From Vicia villosa (taxonomy: Eukaryota > Streptophyta > Magnoliopsida > Fabales > Fabaceae): 64,000 nt of DNA. Where the stretch lies: assembly GCF_029867415.1 (NCBI RefSeq), contig NC_081183.1:112691061-112755060 (forward strand), given 5' to 3'. The notes beneath the pieces are model-generated. The model was given only the letters and a program-made list of their open reading frames with translations, made no database searches and was not told the DNA's origin. This document shows, in pieces, positions 20,984-31,762 of this stretch (within the stretch, counting starts at the first letter, position 1; every line of letters starts with the position of its first letter). The position numbers and the translations under genes were made by a program.

Positions 20984-22582
20984 AGTAATACAGTGGGAGA
21001 ACTGACTTTATTGAAATGTTGCAGATAGCAAGAGTAGCCACCGACTTTTATTTTATCCAATTTAGAAAGACTAAAAGAACAGAAAAATACCTTTTAAAAG
21101 ACTTTGAATTCGGGGGGTAGGTTATACAAAGGGAAGGTGTAAGCACCCTTTGTATCCATGGTTATCCGTGGGCTCTTAATTGCTTAGCTCACTTTGTTTT
21201 AAAAAATGTTTGAAGTGTAGTGTGTGGATAGGAAAATGTTTGAATAAGAACTTTAACTTGTAAATAAGCGTAGTCTTTTTGAATTTGATTTTGAAAAAGA
21301 GTGGGAAAAGATTTTGAATTTAGAGAAAGCAATTAGTAGCAACTACCCTAAGTTTTAAAATTTGTTCCTTTAGCTTTTCAGGGCTATCCATACCATAGGA
21401 AGGTAGGAAGTCCTTTTATTTGATTTAAAAAGGGTCATCGAAATTATCGTTCGCCACAAGACTGTCCCTGCCATAAAGAGGGCAGGTAGTCTAAGGGAAG
21501 GATATAATGGCAACAGGCGAGGATACCTTAACAATGGGGACATCATCGTTTATAAGGCAACCTCGAGGGACAAAATTGATGATGAATGAACTAAGGGAAA
21601 CATTTGCTTTAGGTATCCTCGGAATCGAGGGACTTGACTATTTTAAAAGCAACAAATAATAAGGCAACAAGGCAACAAATAATAAGGCAACAGGCAACAA
21701 GAGACGTTACCCTAAAGGTGTGTGTGTGGCACAATCACGTGGTTAATTCATATATTTTATCTTGTAATTAGTTATTCTAATTCAATTAACAAGCTTGCAC
21801 TCCCTAGGATTACTAACCATAGCAGAAAAATAAAGCAGTTTAATAGTCCTACGCTATTACAATAAACACCTGCGGGGAAGGGGAAATAAAGGCAGAAAAA
21901 GAATGAAGGCAAGAAAAATAAGAGGCAAAATGATTAATTCAAATGTCTCGAGCCTTCATCGAATCCTTGATCAACCCTGAAAAAGAAGAGAAAAGTTAGT
22001 GCAATATTGATCCATTGATTATTTATACAAACCCTAATTTAAATCAAAACAGCCAAAGTAATTAATTATTTTAAATAACTGTTTAGAAATTAAGAGAATC
22101 GAACGTGCGATTAAATATGATATTTACGTGATTTAAAATATTAATTTAAATCAATTAATCAATTTAAAAAACACATATGAAAAATAATACTTTTATTATA
22201 AAACAAACACTTATTTTTAATGTTGTGAGAAAAAAAATCGAATTTTTGATTAAATAAAATAAGTGGTTATAAAATTATCATGTAAAAATAAAAATGATAA
22301 AATAAAATAAATTTGATAAAATAAAGAAAAGAAAATAAATAAAAGAATTCATGTAAATAATAAAAAAAAATTAAAAAAATTAAAAAAATTGAAAAAAGAC
22401 TTAGCTCTGGTCAGGTGTGATGCACTCCTGAGGGTCCATGGTGGACTGGCGCTTGCTTATGCGTTAGATCTGAAGAGAGAAAGATCTGATGGCTGGTGTG
22501 ATGAGGGTGCTACGTGGTCTTTGGGTGGAGGAGCAGCGCTGAATCTCTAGGCAAGAGGAAAAAAGAAAATTGAACAAAAATA

Positions 22583-22645
22583 AAAGGAGATGCTAGGACT
22601 CGAACCCCAGCCTTAATGGTCACTCACTTTCACCAGGTGCCATCT
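22583..22645 (-). other. tRNA-like (Pol III A/B-box) segment in the Ogre-D LTR
   Basis: On the minus strand TGGCACCTGGTG (A-box-like, 22631-22642) is followed after about 22 nt by GGGGTTCGAGTCCT (B-box-like, 22595-22608) and a T-rich run. It cannot be folded into a full tRNA cloverleaf, so it is a tRNA-derived fragment and not a tRNA gene. A comparable segment lies in the Ogre-H LTR at a similar distance from the TATA box. Confidence 0.55.
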
Positions 22646-23442
22646 ATGCTGCGTGTTTATTGCTGTTAGTATACTAAAGTCAATTATTAAATATAAAAAA
22701 TAAAGATTCAAATGGTCAATTTCCCAAACTGAGTCAGAGTGGGCCCGGAACCGTTGACTGCCCAATGAAAACACTCCGCGCATGGAGAGAGAGAAAGAGC
22801 TTATGAACCAGCCAATCATAAATGCCCACGCACGGTCAAATGGTCCCAGGGGACTATTCATCATCTTCCTCACCTTACCTGCGGATTCATCCATGGATTT
22901 TCCTGCGAATTTTGTTGCGCAAAATCCTTTGAAACTTAAAACCTGCAACAACAACATCAACAGGAACGGATAATAGCCCAGATCAATGTTAATATACTCC
23001 CCAATCATGAATATGATGTCGGTTTGGATTGAAACACCATGAAACATGGAAAACGAAAAGGATTCTTCTTTATGCCCTAAAAATGGTGGAACGTCGTATC
23101 CGCCTCAAAGCTTCATGCTAATGGTTCTAATTGCTTCTAAGCATCACCATGAACTCAAATATGTGGTTAGATTTCATTTAAACACACTGGAACATGAGAT
23201 ACAAAATCCAAGAATGCATATAAATATGATAATCATGGCGTGCGAGTTTCTAAGTGCATTCAAGCATGGTTAATGACCCAAACATTCCTTTTATTACCTT
23301 AGGAGATGAATGGAACGTTTGAAAGGCCTCGAAAGTGCTTGGAGTGATCTACACGAATTCTTCACCTTTCTTGATATTTTAGAACCTTGAAAACCCTAAA
23401 CCTTGCTTCTAATTTTCGTCCCCTTAATGTTAAGTATGCTGG

Positions 23443-23454
23443 CTATATATATAG
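23443..23454 (-). promoter_or_regulatory. Putative TATA box of the Ogre-D LTR
   Basis: CTATATATATAG on the minus strand, about 1.17 kb from the LTR start. It is in a position comparable to the clearer CTATAAATAG of Ogre-H. Confidence 0.5.
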
Positions 23455-24620
23455 GAGAGAATTAGGTTAAGAAACTTGGGAAAGAATCAAGTGATTGATT
23501 ACCAAAAATTGATTAGAAAATATGCATGCAATCTTTCCAAATTTGGCCAATCTTGTTTCCCATCTCTCTTTCACGTATTATTTGGCTTCATGACTGATTT
23601 AGAATAAATTTAGATTTAAATGAATTAATCACATGATTTTTGAATATTAAATCATGATTTTATTTGATTTATTTTGTATTTAATTGAATAAATACCAAAA
23701 TGAAATTAAATAAAATCACCAAATAATTGGAAATTGGTTTATTGGCTTTCAATAGGCTTAATATCACGTGGAGAACTCAAAATTAAAAGCCCATTACTCA
23801 AAAGTATGAAAATCAACAATTAGGGTTTCAAGCATTTTCCAATTTTTACCCAACATGTGCAAGCTATAACTCCTTCAATTTTTATGGTATGGAAGTGTTC
23901 TAGGACTTTTTGGAAAGGAAAATATGCCCTCTATAAGCCACTTTGGAACCTTTTCTGCATTTGAGAATTTTATCTTTAAGATACGGCTCCTGACAAAAAA
24001 CAGCTTTTTGCGAACTTCTAGAACGACCTGTAATGTTTTGGCTTATAGCTCTTAGGCGGAAGCATTTCTTGACCTTGGGCCCAACATCAAAGTTGTAGAG
24101 AATCAAATTTCCTTGAGAATTAGTTTTGTTTGAGGATTTTCTGAGAAAGTATCAGAGAGACGTGACTGGTCAAAGTTCAGCTGACTTTTACCAAGAAACC
24201 CTAACTTAGCAACTTGTCATTTTGATGATTTCTGAGCTCTCGTTGATGAATCATGATCAACCTTTGATCAAATGATGAATATAACATTAAAATGTTGATT
24301 TTGACCAAAAATCAGGAGTTTTGACTATACTTTAACCACAGTTGACTTCTAGGTCAAACTAGTCGACAATTGATCATTTGAGCAGTTGAATGAGCAATCT
24401 TATGAATCAGGGCTTGAGACTTGATGTAGGGATTCTTTGGGACATATATGAGACCATGGGGTCCATTTTAGGTATCAGAACCTGAGTCTCCTTTGAGAAA
24501 AGCAAAACCCTAATTCAGAGGAACTTGTTTAGGAGATATGTAGCTTTGAGCAATTGGAGATCTTTGAGCATTTGAAAGTCAGATGGACTGAATATGATGG
24601 GAAAATTTTGGGGTATGACA

Positions 24621-24633
24621 GCTGCCCCTGTTC
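24621..24633 (-). other. Ogre-D polypurine tract
   Basis: GAACAGGGGCAGC on the minus strand immediately before the TGTCATACCCC start of the 3' LTR. Equivalent tracts precede the LTRs of Ogre-E and Ogre-H. Confidence 0.85.
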
Positions 24634-24884
24634 AATCTTCTTAAACCTGAAGATGTAGATTGGCTTGTGTGCCTGTCGGAATCTGAAGGTGGAAGAGGAT
24701 TGAACACTAGAATACCAAGAAATTTGCCCTTGTTGAGGTAGGGACCCTTTCTGGAGATGGGCTTAAAGATGCCGTCTGGAAATTGATGAAAGTTGTCAAG
24801 GAAGAGCATAAATATGCCACCAGGATATTCAGACTTGATTGAGATGGGCTTAAAGATTCCATCCAGCTTGATAGACTTGAGAAC

Positions 24885-25430
24885 CAGAATATGTCGTACG
24901 TTAGACGGTATCTGAAGGATATACTTAGGATGAGTCGTACGTTAGACTGAATCCACCGTATTGATAAGTGTCAATGTAAGTCGTACTTTAGGTAGAAGGA
25001 TGGGTCATACGTTAGACCGGATTCTATTTGCATTGTTAAATTTCTGGAAAGCTGTACGTTAGGCTGAAGGATGGGTCGTACGTAAGACCGGATCCAATTT
25101 GCATTGTTAAATGTCTAGAAAGCCGTATGTTAGGCTGAAGGATGGGTCGTACGTCAGACCGGATCCAATTTGCATTGTTAAATGTCTGGAAAGTCGTGTG
25201 TTAGACTGAAGGATGGGTCGTACGTTAGACCGGATCCAATTTGCATTGATAAATGTTTGGAAAGCCGTGCGTTAGGCTGAAGGATGGGTCGTACGTTAGA
25301 TCGGATCCCCTGTGTTGATAGTTGTCAGAATACACCGTACGTCAAGTTGTATCCTAGGATGAGTCGTACGCTAGACTGGATCCTTTATATTTAGAAGTAC
25401 CAAAATGAGCCGTACGTCAGGCTGTATCTG
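24885..25430 (-). repeat. Ogre-D 3'UTR tandem array 1 (71-bp unit of two hairpin half-units)
   Basis: About five full copies plus degraded flanks of a 71-bp unit (GGATGGGTCGTACGTTAGAC ... GTCTGGAAAGCCGTACGTTAGGCTGAA). Each unit has two related stem-loops with the loop GTACGTTA: GGTC/GACC in one half and AGCC/GGCT or AGTC/GACT in the other. Tandem repeats in the 3'UTR are a known feature of legume Ogre elements and a documented source of satellite DNA. Confidence 0.92.
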
Positions 25431-25479
25431 AGCTTAGTGTGTTGAGAAGTGTCTGTTAGAGATGGGCTTAAAGATGCCA

Positions 25480-25800
25480 TCTGACTTGTTAGATAGATTT
25501 GAATGTCGATCGTCCTAGTACTTTTCGTAGAAACTGATTTAGATCTTAAGAAAATGACCGTCTCTACCGTTGTGAGGATAGATTTAGATCTTGGATCTTC
25601 GATCGTCTCAGTACCGTGTATATTAACTGATTTAGATCTCAGAATGTTGATTGTCTCAGCACCTTGTGGGGTAACCCATTTAGATCTTGGAATGATCGTC
25701 CCCATCATTTGTATTGATGAATTTAGATCTCAGATTGATCGTCTCCACCGTTTGTATTGATGAATTTAGATCTTGGATTGTTGATGTAAGTGAATTAGAT
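25480..25800 (-). repeat. Ogre-D 3'UTR tandem array 2 (about 55-bp degenerate unit)
   Basis: Six or seven diverged units containing TTTAGATCT, GATCGTCTC and ACCGTTTGTATTGATGAA. Key words (TTTAGATCT, GATCGT, ACCGT) recur in the 47-bp array of Ogre-E, suggesting common origin. Confidence 0.8.
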
Positions 25801-27330
25801 CTTTGAAAGTTGGAGATATTGTTTATCTGCTTGTACTTGTATCCTGAAAAGGTAAAGTTAGTCTTTATGCAATGTCATGATGCATGTATTAAATGAGAAA
25901 CTTGCATGCAATGTATGAATATGTTTATGATATATGATGTATGAATATGATTTGTGCTACCTGGAGTATATTAGTGATTTTTATTGATTGAGAAAATAAA
26001 TCTCTATATCATTTTGATTTTGATGTCTGATCTTGTTTTGAAGATGCTCGGCTGGGGATTTATGATTTCTGCTTGGGGATGAGAGCCATTTGGATGATGA
26101 TCCTTGATGCACCCTGACTGGGGATAAGAGAGATGTATAGACCCTGTTGGAAGAGGGATGAAAGATAGCTACTTAAAGATTACTTTGTGGGGATATGATC
26201 CTGTGACACTGGCTCTATGGGAAAACATGGATGCCTTGAACATTGCCCCCAGGGATTATAGTAATTGTCGTTCTTGGACTTGTATTTGATTGGGACACAC
26301 CAATGAGTGTTGATCGAAAGTGTTTGAACATGCCTTGTATAGCTTTGCCCTAGCTAGTAGGGACTTTGAAGAGATTTTCCTCACGAGGACTTTATGAGAT
26401 GTGTATTATGGATGACATGCCCCTAGTAATCATAGACTTAGGACAATGCCCTACATTGATTGGGAAATAGCTTCAGACCTACTTGGATGCATGCCCCTGG
26501 TTGCTTGGTATTCCTGAAAGATTCTCGGAATCTTTACCTGATTGCCCCAGATCGACTGGATAAACTGTGTCATGCCCCTTGTATACATAGGAGACGTTGC
26601 TTCTGAAATGATTTCTTCTGTCGAGATAACTTTTGGTCATTAGTTGTACCCTGTGCAAATTCTTCCTGATGCTAACATTTGAAATTATGTAGCAAAATAT
26701 GTTTAATAATGAATTCATGAGATGCAATGCATATGTCTGTCTTGTTTTTCTGAAAACATTAAAACAGAAGATGTAAAAGCGTGATGTTTATAAAACGTGA
26801 TGTTTGTAAAAACGAAATATCAACTCAGCATTTGTGGTAAACTTCAAGGAGTCAGGATACCTTTTTGATGAAAATATACTTTCGAACTAACCATGCTTCA
26901 GTTAGGACTTTCAAGGGTTATAACGTGGCTTGGTTCACGGTTTAAGAAACAAAGGATAATGGCCCAAAATTTATTTGTACCCATCCCAATCTTCGTTATG
27001 TTCTTTGATCCTATGCTCAGTTAACTTTGTATTTAAGTTCTAGCAGGTCTTGAAGCCGTAAGATTGACATTTGATGATGGTTAAAGTACTCGAAGTTTAT
27101 TTGGACAGGCGGTCATCCCTTTTTGTAATATTTTCTGTTTGTAATATCTTCTTTTGTCGAGGATTTTTAGTGACCTCTTTTTTGACTTTGTTATCCCTAA
27201 CTTTTGCCTGAATTGTTTATTTTGGGATTACAGTCAGCGGGATGTTTCGATTTTTGATGAGTCTCCTTCGTAGGTTTTGACTTAGCAACTTTTTCTTTTT
27301 GGTGGATATTGACTGCCTGTCTTGATGGCT
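25801..27330 (-). other. Ogre-D 3'UTR, remainder
   Basis: Non-coding. At its right end (27190-27310) is an eroded copy of the post-pol hairpin region seen in Ogre-E and Ogre-H: on the minus strand CTAAG...AAAACC..., then TTCAGGCAAAAGTTAGGG. This marks where pol would have ended, although pol is absent. Nothing else recognised. Confidence 0.6.
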
Positions 27331-27789
27331 GTTGGAACCCATCATTATTTGTGTAGACAATAGCTAGTGTAACTGAGTTAACTAAGTAACTACCATGCCC
27401 CAGGTTATGATTAAGCGTTTTAATCTGTATGAGAAAGAAAACTTCTACTTCTTAGGCTCAAAGGGGTTGACGAGGGATTAACATCCTTATATCTCCATTG
27501 TTTAGGAATTGAAACAATGCATGTACATCGTCAGCATAGTCCATTAAGAAGCATTACTGTATGAAGTTGCGGTATCGTATTCGTCATCCTCCCTCAAGAG
27601 GCATACAGCTTTAGCAGGAGACGAGTATCACAAAACATATGCAAAGTAAAGACGCGGTTTAAAATGAGTGATAGGGAAATAATTTATTCAAGACAAACAT
27701 ATGCAATGCATTAATGATGATTATTAAAATAGATAATGTCTATTATAAGTCGAATGTTAAGACAAACAGGATAGAAATTGCAAATGAAA

Positions 27790-28665
27790 GTAAAGCTAAT
27801 GAGCCAATAGTCCATCCTTCTAGACATTAGTCAGCCTTGTCATGATTAGGCATGGGAGCAGTGATCACCATAGGGGTCTTAGGAGGATTGAACTCAATTT
27901 CACCAGCATCGATCATGTATTGGGTCTTGTTCTTCAATGTCCAGCAGCTATGGGTATCGTGCCCGGGACTATTGTAATGGTAGGCACATCGCACGTTTGG
28001 TTGTGTCTAGCAGAGGAAGTGTTGATGTGTTGAGGAGGATCCCTCACAGTAACCATTCATGCCTTCAACAGATGTTGCAACGCCTGATCTAATGTCATGT
28101 TAATTTTGGTGAATTGACGCTTAGGTGCATCTGGCTTGCGTCGTTGTTGTAGAACTGGTCTAGAGATCAGAACTGCCCCAACAAATTGGTTGCATTCATC
28201 AAGACCTTTCTGGTTGTGCACAACATCAGCTATATGAGGTTCCTCAGGTGAATTGAAATCAATGATCTTATCATCGACTAAATCTTGAATCCTATGCTTC
28301 AATGGTCCATAATCTTCGGTATCATGACTAGGACTGTTCGAATGATATGCACATCTTGTATTATACTTGTACCTAGGAGCAGGATTGGCAGGAAATGAGT
28401 ATGGAGACAATAGGGTTATCAAGTTCTGATTGAGCAGTTGTTGCAGAACTTGAGGCAGCGGCCTGTGTAACGACGTAAATGATCGCTTAGGTTTGGATTT
28501 CCAATTATCTGGACTACCTTACTGCCTATGTTGATCCTTCTCCTTCTTGATCAGAAGTGCCTTTAATTCTTCTTGCCCCTTGACCAAGTTGAGGATCATC
28601 TCTTGGAACTGGGCATTCTGGGCTTGAAGATTTCTAACAGATTGCTCGAGATTCAAGATGCTGAA
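27790..28665 (-). pseudogene. Ogre-D gag remnant
   Basis: Minus-strand Ogre-type gag pieces in order: a coiled-coil-like stretch (LVKGQEELKALLIKKEKDQ, about 28515-28660), then a 121-codon open block at 28057-28422 with the family motif RYKYNTRCAYHSNSPSHDTE and LKHRIQDLVDDKIIDFNSPE, then in another frame RDPPQHINTSS, a second PTITIVPGT-like copy of the same region, and NPPKTPMVITAPMPNHDKAD near 27835-27890. The cysteine expected after HDTED is Tyr. Stops and frameshifts break it. Gag would form the particle; pol domains are missing downstream. Confidence 0.82.
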
Positions 28666-29820
28666 ATAAACAGCGAGAGGATGAGAAACTCATCGTAAGA
28701 AACCTGTTATGCGATGTAATGCAGATGCAATATTTTCAAGAATCTTTAGGAAATTTAGTCTGTGACATTTAGAAATTAAATTGGTCGCAGCCTTGTCTGA
28801 AGAACTCTGACTTTCATCTTGCAACATCCTTCTTTGAGAATCAAGCTCACCATATCGACTGGGTCATCGCCTCTAATTCGGGATACTTGTACTTCTGAAT
28901 TTGAAAGCATGTGGCTAGAGGAAAATAAATCCTCTTGCCCCTTCGTAGGTATTGTGTCTTTGAACTGGAAGACGTGTGGCTAGAGGAAAGTAAATCCTCT
29001 TGCCCCTAGATAAGAGTTCAGTCCTTGATAAGAGAACCTGAAATTGTGCGCCCTAAATCCCTAAGATCCTTGAAAGGGTTAGTCAATCATGCTATGTTAT
29101 GATGTTATGATGTTATGCGAATACAATGCATCAGGTGTGTCGTAAGATGATAAGGACAAACAAATCCTACAAACAAAACCTGCAAGGAAGACAAAGGTTA
29201 GTAGCAAGCATAAACAAGTCACACAACTGTCCTTAGGTTTAAAGGCTTGCATGAAGTCCGTAGGTAAGTACCATCCCCACTTGAAGTTTAGTTGGTTCAA
29301 CCTGTCCTATATAAAGACCGGGTTCTAGGGAGCTCATATCATTGACCTTTCTCGAACGCGCTTATTTCAGTTCAACAATCGAATCACCGACCGAAAATGT
29401 CCTGAAAGTCCAGTCCATATGAGTGTAGCTTCGAGTCTCAACCAACTTCAATCAGAACCAAAGCCAACTATCTCGCTACTTTCTAATAGGCCAAAGTCAA
29501 GTTCCACTAGGGTTCTAGGGGAAAATTAGTGCTTAATGATACCACGCAACAGCCTAGTGTTTCCTCAAGTCGGATCCCAAGGAACACCGGGACAAACCAA
29601 TGTGTCACACTAACGATGGTCACCATATCAACCGCAGCAGAATACGCCGTGCAGTCTCCTTGGTCGCATGCCATTTACCTAAGGTACTCAGATCCGGGTT
29701 AGGATCTTTCACACAAGTAAACCCAAACAGGCCCACAAATATAAAGCAAACAATACAAACAATTGAAAATATTTAAAGTGAATCCTAAACTTTAAGGTAA
29801 CCCCTCTTTTATTCGAAAGC
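28666..29820 (-). other. Ogre-D leader between PBS and gag
   Basis: About 1.15 kb without a long ORF. Two near-identical blocks around 28905-28940 and 28975-29010 (GTGGCTAGAGGAAA.TAAATCCTCTTGCCCCT) form a short direct duplication. A TTTATTTCAG just before the gag coiled coil (about 28670) could be a splice acceptor, but this cannot be judged from sequence alone. Confidence 0.5.
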
Positions 29821-29838
29821 TTCCCAGTAGAGTCGCCA
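29821..29838 (-). other. Ogre-D primer-binding site
   Basis: TGGCGACTCTACTGGGAA on the minus strand, 4 nt after the LTR end (GTATTACA). TGGCGACTCT is the usual Ogre PBS, described as complementary to an arginine tRNA. Confidence 0.85.
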
Positions 29839-29842
29839 GTTC

Positions 29843-30593
29843 TGTAATACGGTGGGAGAACTGACTTTATTGAAATATTGCGGATAGCAAGAGTGGCCAC
29901 CGACTTTTATTTTATCCAATTTAGAAAGGCCAAAAGAGCAGAAAAAGACCTTTTAAAAGACTTTGAGTTCGGGGGGTAGGTTATACAAAGGGATGGTGTA
30001 GGCACCCTTTGTATCCATGGTTATCCATGGGCTCTTAATTGCTTAGCTCACTTTGTTTTCAAAAATGTTTGAAGTGTAGTGTGTGGATAGGAAAATGTTT
30101 GGATAAGAACTTTAGCTTGTAAATATGCGTAGTCTTTTTGAATTTGATTTTGAAAAAGAGTGGGAAAAGATTTTGAATTTAGAGCAAGCAATTAGTAACA
30201 ACTACCCTAAGTTTTAAAATTTGTTCTTTTAGCTTTCAGGGCTATCCATACCATAGGAAGGTAGGAAGTCCTTTTATTGGATTTAAAAAGGGTCATCAAA
30301 ATTATCGTTCGCCACAAGACTGTCCCTGCCATAAAGAGGGAAGGTAGTCTAAAGGAAGGATATAATAGTCATTTAATCTTTTAGGCAACAAGCGAGGATA
30401 CCTTAGCAATGGGGACAATCATCGTTTATAAGGCAACCTCGAGTGACAAAATTGATGATGAATGAACTGAGGGAAACATTTGCTTTAGGTATCCTCGGGA
30501 TCGAGGAACTTGACTATTTTAAAGGCAATAAATAATAAGGCAACAAGGCAACAAATAATAAGGCAAAAAAAACAATAGAGGTTACCCTAAAGG
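29843..30593 (-). repeat. Ogre-D 5' LTR, U5-side fragment
   Basis: 751 bp matching 20984-21735 of the 3' LTR. It stops at AAAGG (30589-30593), where Cop-B is inserted; the rest of this LTR does not reappear in the window. Confidence 0.9.
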
Positions 30594-31677
30594 TGTTAGA
30601 ACAAGATTTGCTCTGATCAATATTCTTAGTTTTGATGATAATAATGTATATGAATTTTGTATAAGACAATGTGGTACTCTAATCCTATGCATTTTCTATT
30701 TCAGGAAATATATTAAGAGTATGCACAAACTCAGCGCAAGAAGCACTGACTCAGAAGGTTCACATATGCAACATCAGAACATGGTCTCGCAAGACATCAG
30801 AAGATGGTCAAGCAGAATCAGAACATGGTCTATTGAAGCATCAGAAGAACTTGAGTTCAGAAGCAGAAGCATTGAAGTTCTTATGGTATCACGCTAGAAG
30901 CACTTCAAGGTCAGAAGACATGAAGATGCTCTGCACCAAGCTGTTTGACTTTGATATATTCAAATGTTGTATCTACAAAGATCAGATCAGAAGCAAGTAC
31001 AAGATGGCAGGTTACGCTGACTGACAAAAGGAACGTTAGAAGCTATTAAAGGCAAAGTCAGTTAAAGCAGGAAAAGCAAGGCTCGAGGTAGTTGACAAAA
31101 GAGTGAAACATTAAATGCAATGCTGTACGGATCACGCAACGCATTAAATGCTCCCAACAGTCATCTTCTCAAACGCCTATAAATTGAAGTTCTGATGAGA
31201 AGCTGAATACAACACTCTACGCAAAAATACTGAAACGCTGTCAAAGTGAAAAGCTCTCAAACTTCATCTCCAACCTCACTTCATTACTGTTGTAATATCT
31301 TAGTGAGATTAAGCTTAAACTTAAGAGAAATATCACAGTTGTGATTATTGCTTTTTAAGAAGCATTGTATAACTCTTATAAGAATTTGTTTACATTCATT
31401 TGTAAAGAACTAGAGGAGATCAAGTTGTGATCGGATTCTCTAGAAGTCTTAGAGGGTATCTAAGCATTGTGTTCCTAGAGTGATCAGGTTGTGATCAGAA
31501 TACTCTAGTGGATTAAATCCTCAGTTGAGTTAAATCACTATAAGGGGGTGGACTGGAGTAGTTTCGTTAACAACGAACCAGGATAAAAATCATTGTGCAT
31601 TTTTTTTTATCTTAAGAGTTTTTAAAGTCACACTTATTAAACCCCCCCCCCCTTTCTAAGTGTTTTTCTATCCTTCA
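30594..31677 (+). repeat. Cop-B 5' LTR (1084 bp)
   Basis: TGTTAGAACAAG ... CTATCCTTCA. It is about 125 bp shorter than the LTRs of Cop-I and Cop-C, partly because the U5 hairpin unit is present in two copies instead of three. A TATAAATT box is at 31178-31185. A long C-run occurs at about 31641-31652. Confidence 0.95.
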
Positions 31678-31696
31678 ATTGGCATTAGAGCGCCGG
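31678..31696 (+). other. Cop-B primer-binding site
   Basis: ATTGGCATTAGAGCGCCGG, one base different from the Cop-I and Cop-C PBS, directly after the LTR. Confidence 0.85.
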
Positions 31697-31762
31697 TTGT
31701 AAGGTGCAAGCACTTAACCGTGTTTAGAAAAGATTCAGGAAGAGAAAAACTCTAAAGTCAAG

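Larger units (their letters stand above)
20984..24620 (-). repeat. Ogre-D 3' LTR (3.64 kb)
   Basis: In element orientation it starts TGTCATACCCC (24620) and ends GTATTACT at 20984, where the right LTR has GTATTACA; the terminal CA has mutated. Contains a TATA box (23443-23454), a tRNA-like A/B-box segment (22583-22645) and GC-paired hairpins in R/U5, for example CCTGCC/GGCAGG near 21470-21490 and CCTCG/CGAGG near 21617-21630. No ORF of interest. Confidence 0.9.
20984..30593 (-). mobile_element. Ogre-D: pol-less Ogre-like gypsy element, interrupted by Cop-B
   Basis: Minus-strand element with a complete 3' LTR (20984-24620), 3'UTR with tandem arrays (24621-27330), gag remnants (27790-28665), leader, PBS (29821-29838) and the first 751 bp (U5 end) of the 5' LTR (29843-30593). 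The two LTRs align base for base over that stretch, with scattered differences and a small indel. No RT, RNase H or integrase motif is present between gag and the post-pol 3'UTR. It therefore looks like a non-autonomous derivative. It sits in Chr-F RT (flank GACAC, 20979-20983). Confidence 0.87.

Noticed and set aside
22613..23273. Short ORFs on both strands in the Ogre-D LTR
   Set aside because: No similarity to known domains, overlapping antisense frames, inside an LTR with no matching ORFs in Ogre-E or Ogre-H.
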